A DNA stretch of 60,000 nucleotides, from assembly GCA_949358305.1 (NCBI GenBank), contig OX442316.1:16804001-16864000 (forward strand). The letters are read 5' to 3'. Of this stretch, positions 55,416 through 60,000 are shown piece by piece (the stretch's first letter is position 1; each line of letters begins with the position of its first letter). The translations under genes and the position numbers were made by a program. The notes below the pieces were generated by a model. It saw only the letters and a list, made by a program, of their open reading frames with translations. It ran no database searches and was not told where the DNA came from. Source of the DNA: Strigamia acuminata (lineage: Eukaryota > Arthropoda > Chilopoda > Geophilomorpha > Linotaeniidae).

Positions 55416-56695
55416 TTAAGAAGTGAATTCGTCTTTTGAAGATTGAATGCAGCTAACGTAGTATTAAGCATTAAAACATGCAGTCGAATCTTTTTTCTTC
55501 AAGGCATGACCCCATTTTGGTGACATTTTAAATAAAGCGCGACATATCGACTAACCGGCTAACCACTGCACGTGTTTACATTGCAAATTTCAAAACACCC
55601 AAAATCTACCTCGTGTGATAATGCCCCCCCCCCCAAGTACCCGTCTAGAGGGGCAATAAAAATAAACCAAGTTATATTTTTTACTTTTCCAGAAAACCGT
55701 GTTTGTGTAACCTTAGTAACCTTATTCCAACGGGTTTTTCGATAACATTGGCGATTCTCTACGAAGGCGTTGGTCCGTCTTTTCCTTCCGGCAGAATTTG
55801 GACTTGACCGAAATAATCATAAAATATCACCGAGACTCGACTTGCTGTATTGGTTTAATCCCTGTGATTACTTGACATTCAGGACACATTTCAGGCCAAT
55901 CATATCCAAGCGCTGTGTTTAGTATTGGGTTATTGGATATAGAGAACATTCGAGTATTCCCCTGATAAGCGATGCCACCTGCAGCTTTCTAAGCCCACAG
56001 CACTGAGATCTGAATGAAATCTGTTCTAGAGTCAAAACAAATATTGAAATGATGTTCCCAGTCCAGACCTGCAGCTACTGAATACACTTTCACTCAAAGA
56101 ATTAATAATTCAAAGACTCAACCCAAAAGCTCCAAATCAATATGCATTAATATTAAATTTAGTTAATTATACATCTATCAGACATGGAGACATTTAAACC
56201 TCATCGTTTTACTTTTTAAAAAATCAAAAAGATTAAAAATTAATTTACTTTTTTTTTTTAAATTTAAAAATTATTATATATAATGAACTAATTTCTTAGT
56301 TGGTTTCACATGACAGCACTGAATCAATAATAAAAATTACCTTTTCCTCGCTCGCTGCGTGATTCAGAAAACAGAAAAATAAAAAACACTTTTGTATACT
56401 TTTTTGCTTCTCTTTCACTTAGAAAATTCATTCACCCACCAATCGACCCGTAGCCGGCAAGTAATCGATTTTCACTCAATTAAACTTGTAATCAATGTCT
56501 AACTGCTGCAGTGCAGCCAACTTTCTCAGCCAATTTGATGCTTTCACTTGCTCCAACAATACATTCTTTTGTGTGCTGACATCATCGCTTTAAATCCAAA
56601 CCCAACATTTTCACCGATTACACTTTTATCAGCGAAAAGTATTCGTTAACTATATAACAAACCCGAACTAGGATTGAATAGTTCCCCGGTTCCTA

Positions 56696-57565
56696 CAGTT
56701 CGTGCCCGATAACTTGATGCTAAATTCAAACTGCGCAGACAGTTAACGTACACCGCGTGCTGATACTTTCTTCTCGCATACATAACTTATGCAGACAGTA
56801 GAGAGTTTGCGGGATGCATTTTTCCCTTACAGTTAAACACTATACAGTATAAAAATAATGTAAGGGAAAAATGATAAATTAAGTTTTTGCGGGCTGCACT
56901 TTTCCCTTATCAGTACACTATTTCAGCCAACTACTGAAAGTTAGTAATTTTGGGCCTAAAAATTTAATTTGGGGGCATAAATGTGCAAATTTCTGCATAA
57001 AATTCCATTATTATTCCTATAAAGTATGGTTTTGAACCTAAAATTCAATTTTGGGTCTCACTTATCATTCAATCTACGTACCTATGACTGTGATGTGTTT
57101 CATCAGGACAACAAAATAATCGCCATTTGCAATGGGCGGAGCTAACAATATAGTGTTCTCAATTCTGATTGGCTGCGCTATTTTTTAATTTAGTGTTAAA
57201 AACGATACACTAAAGATTTTTCCCTTACGATATGGCACTAAAATAGTGTAACGTGGCACAAAATAAGGGAAAAATGCATCCCGCAAACTCTGTTGACGGG
57301 TAATTGCAAAAAAGATACGCTTCAAATACAGTTCAAATTGTAAATTATATTATTTTGCGATATGTATTAATCGTTTACACTCCAAAGGAGTAATAGAAAA
57401 GAAGTTACAAAAAGCCGAGTAAATTAGATCTAACGCCAACTTCACACTTGTACCAGTTTTCTACAACTCAGAACAAAATGGCGACTCTTCTACAACGATG
57501 GGAATCCTGCGCACACAACGAAAGACGCAGTTTGAATTTAGCATCAAGATACCGGCCACAAATTG
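56696..57565. mobile_element. mariner-like element with TA target, holding a nested element
   Basis: The left CAGTTCGTGCCCGATAACTT and the right inverse CAATTTGTGGCCGGTATCTT continue together into GATGCTAAATTCAAACTGCG, giving TIRs of about 43 bp with several differences. TA flanks at 56694..56695 and 57566..57567. A third relative is the partial copy at about 31350..31390. Confidence 0.65.
56802..57291. mobile_element. nested TIR element, 490 bp
   Basis: AGAGTTTGCGGGATGCATTT continues to TTTCCCTTA and is repeated as an exact inverse at the right end (28 bp). A third, shorter copy of the motif (TTTTTGCGGGCTGCACTTTT, followed by CCCTTA) lies inside at 56885. No target duplication found. Confidence 0.65.
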
Positions 57566-57999
57566 TAGATTAGCCTTTCACTTATGGCTCCACTTTTGAC
57601 AGCTGCTTCATACACCACACTGGGGTTTAGACTGCAGCGTCTTTTTTTGCAGCATTTCCTTTCCATAAGAGAGGAACGACAAAAACTCTGCTCTCGATCG
57701 AAGAACAAGTATATCATGTCCACTATGCTGGCCGATATATCAGCTGGACGAGCTGACACAAGTCACAGAATTTTACCAAAAAGAATAGTCTTTCAGCAGT
57801 AAAAAATGATCTTTCGTTGGTTTTTCAATTCTTTTTCTATTCTTCGGATGACTTGTATAATACCTCTTTCTCGCACACAATTTGGGTTGCAACTGATTAT
57901 TTTAATAACTAAACACGTGGTGTCGTCTCTGGTATTGTTTCTAACACCAGAGGGAAATAGTTATAATTTGGATACAATGCATGACTAACGACGCTTTTC

Positions 58000-60000
58000 A
58001 CAGTGCGCATCTAATGACATCTCAAGGACATCTCTAGGTCATTTCCGGTCCCTCATCAGACAGATCAGCCATTCAAATTTGAACGCTGCAGCTGTGATTT
58101 GATTTCAGTCATCGATTCCTTTCAGGGCTAGATTTAGGCATCGCACGGACCTAAGCTACAAGAAATATGGTGCCCTTCATGCTCAAGCATGCACCAACAA
58201 AAGACCTTCAATGTTGGTATATTAAGGAATTTCATTAAATGAGCAATTAGTTGATTACTTTGATTACTTTGATTAGTCGATTACTTGATGTGTCATGTGA
58301 CTGGATTCAGTAAAAATAAAATGTATATTTCCAATTTACAACTGAATGTCAACATTTTTTAATATCAAAGGCTCCTGGTCTGCCACTTTGTCATTGAAAC
58401 AAAAAGATTATATAGGCTTACTAGTTAGTAAAGCAATGTTAGGTAACCGGTCAGTCCGTCGCACACAGGGACAAAATGTGATACTGGTCTCTGACACATT
58501 GAGCCAAAATAAATACCGGTCCGCAACATTACATAGTTCGCGAAGCACTGACCTAAAATACTTAAAACACGACTTTTTGAATACAGCTACTGTAGCATCT
58601 TTTGCCTATAAGTAAATCCAGACCCCGATTCCCTGGGGGATTATGGGTTTGATCAATGGTAGTGTTATTCTAAAATTCATGACCTCTGCTCTGTCAGTCT
58701 GAACAAAGACAAAAGGAGATTACAGCTGAATGAAATCCTCCAACCTCTTTAATATTTATAGTATATTTCATGAAAAATATTTAATATTTAAAAAGTTATT
58801 CTGTAGTGCTTCTGATAAAAATTCAGTATTGAAATGCCAATCAAAAAAGGTAATCATTCTACTTGATAGATAACAATAATAATAATCAGCCAGAGCTGAA
58901 CTCATTTAGTCAAATTGAGTTCACTCATCCAAACACCAGCTAAGCCAATATTAGATTTCATCAGCAGAACACAGTTGGCACTGTGAAGGAAGGGGAAAAA
59001 ATGAAACTGTGAAATAAACAATGAAAAACAAACAACTTCTGCCATTCAACTGACAAATCCTTAGAGCAAATTTCAGGCTCAGGTGAACTGCAACAAATCT
59101 TTCCATATCTTTTTTATGTCTGCAAAAAAAAATTCTATTTTTACCTCATTTCTTTCACAAATCCCCCTGCAGTGGCATAAAATGTTTTTCTCCATCCATT
59201 ATTATATATATATATTTTTTAAATTTCATTTATTAGTCTAGTAACAAAAAAAATGTAATAAAAGTGAGATTGTTCCAACACAACTAGTGCTATAAAAAGA
59301 CGGTTTTAAAATATGCTTTTCGCACCGAAAACCTGGAGCAATAACTTGAATGTGGAGCAAATACAAATTTGTTGACATTTTTATCAGTTTGCACAAAATA
59401 AAAATAGCAACTCAGCTGCATTTCAAAAGTATTAAAACTTCTACCGTAAAAACTCCTTCGGAGTCCAATATTCTCTTTGCGAAGACTATAATGTTGCTAG
59501 TCCAGTCTATCGGCTTTAAACCAGTCTAAATGCATGTTATAGGCAGCCATTTACACAACAATAAGGAAATTAATTCTATCTAACACTTAATAAATTGAAT
59601 ATAAATTTCTTATCACGCCTCCAAATGTGTGCATACAAGTGAGAAGCATAAGTTTGGAAACTTGGCTGAATTCAAAATTTTGAGTTTAGTTAGTTTGTGA
59701 TTATGAGAAAACAAACAATCAATGGATATTAAGCTTATAACATTTTATTAATGTAGCATAGAGCTTTCCAAAAATCTAAATGTTTTCAAAAAAATCAAAT
59801 AAATAACATAAATATGTTGAATTGCATTCACCCCCTGGTGAAGCAGAAGTCTGGAAACTCGCTCCATCTGTTGCATAAGTTTAGAAACTTCCGTGATTTC
59901 CCTTGTAAACTCATTTGCATAATTTCACAAAAGCAAGAAAACAGTTGTTTTTGATGCAGCTAACATCTCTAGTGTGATAATGGGCAAAGCACCATAGTTG
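58000..60000. other. no supported gene at the right end
   Basis: A hAT-type end word (CAGGGCTAGATTTAGGC) lies at about 58128, and AT dinucleotide runs near 59205. No coding exon is supportable. Confidence 0.4.

Larger units (their letters stand above)
53715..55453. mobile_element. MITE family A copy, broken by later insertions
   Basis: It starts GGCGTATTCAATC after TTA and ends GATTGAATGCAGC before TAA. Shared blocks with 28114..28546 are CGTCTGAAATAACGTCTC near the left end, and AAATCGCTTCTTTGACTTAT, AGCCATCTTTTTAGTTCA and AATTCACTTCTTTAAATGAT near 54830..54960. Three insertions separate them: 53848..54196, about 54265..54820 and 54967..55415. Confidence 0.65.
33161..60000. other. gene-poor, transposon-rich region upstream of the visible cyclase exons
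   Basis: I searched both strands for further cyclase exons (acidic N-terminal LEALYxRY-type segment, first membrane helices) and for other genes and found none I could support. Short frames here look random or lie in repeats. The acceptor at 33161 shows that coding exons exist upstream, so at least part of this region is intron. The TIR elements and minisatellites in it are listed individually. Confidence 0.5.

Overview
The window looks like nuclear DNA of an animal, most likely an invertebrate. It is AT-rich, with spliced genes on GT-AG introns (several only 64-71 bp long), AATAAA poly(A) signals, and long gene-poor stretches full of short terminal-inverted-repeat (TIR) elements and minisatellites. 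The species cannot be fixed from sequence alone. The adenylyl cyclase is closest in my recollection to animal ADCY1/rutabaga, and the window also carries animal-type CYP20A1 and ARL16 genes. All protein assignments come from reading translated exons by eye, not from a search.

Left end (1-9.4 kb) is the gene-dense part, and every confident gene is on the minus strand. In transcription order (right to left) they are: a terminal exon of a small two-helix membrane protein (9.12-9.32 kb); a short cytochrome b5-like protein; the small GTPase ARL16, whose start lies 10 nt after a predicted b5 stop codon, an arrangement that looks dicistronic; CYP20A1, a complete P450 of about 459 residues in 10 exons; an Asp/Asn-rich secreted protein; and the membrane-anchor first exon of a gene that leaves the window. 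The last gene and CYP20A1 share a GTCACGTGA motif about 95-105 bp upstream of their start codons.

The middle (9.4-18.8 kb) holds an inverted pair of 51-bp satellite arrays (10.8-12.1 kb), two X-box motifs, a poorly resolved plus-strand spliced unit ending at a poly(A) signal at 16.37 kb, and a possible minus-strand microgene.

From 18.8 to 33.2 kb lies an ADCY1/rutabaga-type transmembrane adenylyl cyclase on the minus strand. Twenty exons are read, giving 1,798 residues in one continuous frame. They cover the end of the first membrane block, the C1 catalytic domain, a calmodulin-helix-like segment, the second membrane block, the C2 domain and a GC-rich cytoplasmic tail of about 915 residues. 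The first exons (N-terminus and most of the first membrane block) were not found.

From 33.2 to 60 kb I see no supportable protein gene. This is either a very long 5' intron of the cyclase or intergenic DNA. It is a landscape of non-autonomous DNA transposons: Harbinger-like with TWA target sites, Tc1/mariner-like with TA, piggyBac-like with TTAA, plus foldbacks and minisatellites. It includes a three-deep nest at 53.7-55.5 kb and an exact 100-bp inverted repeat at 47 kb.
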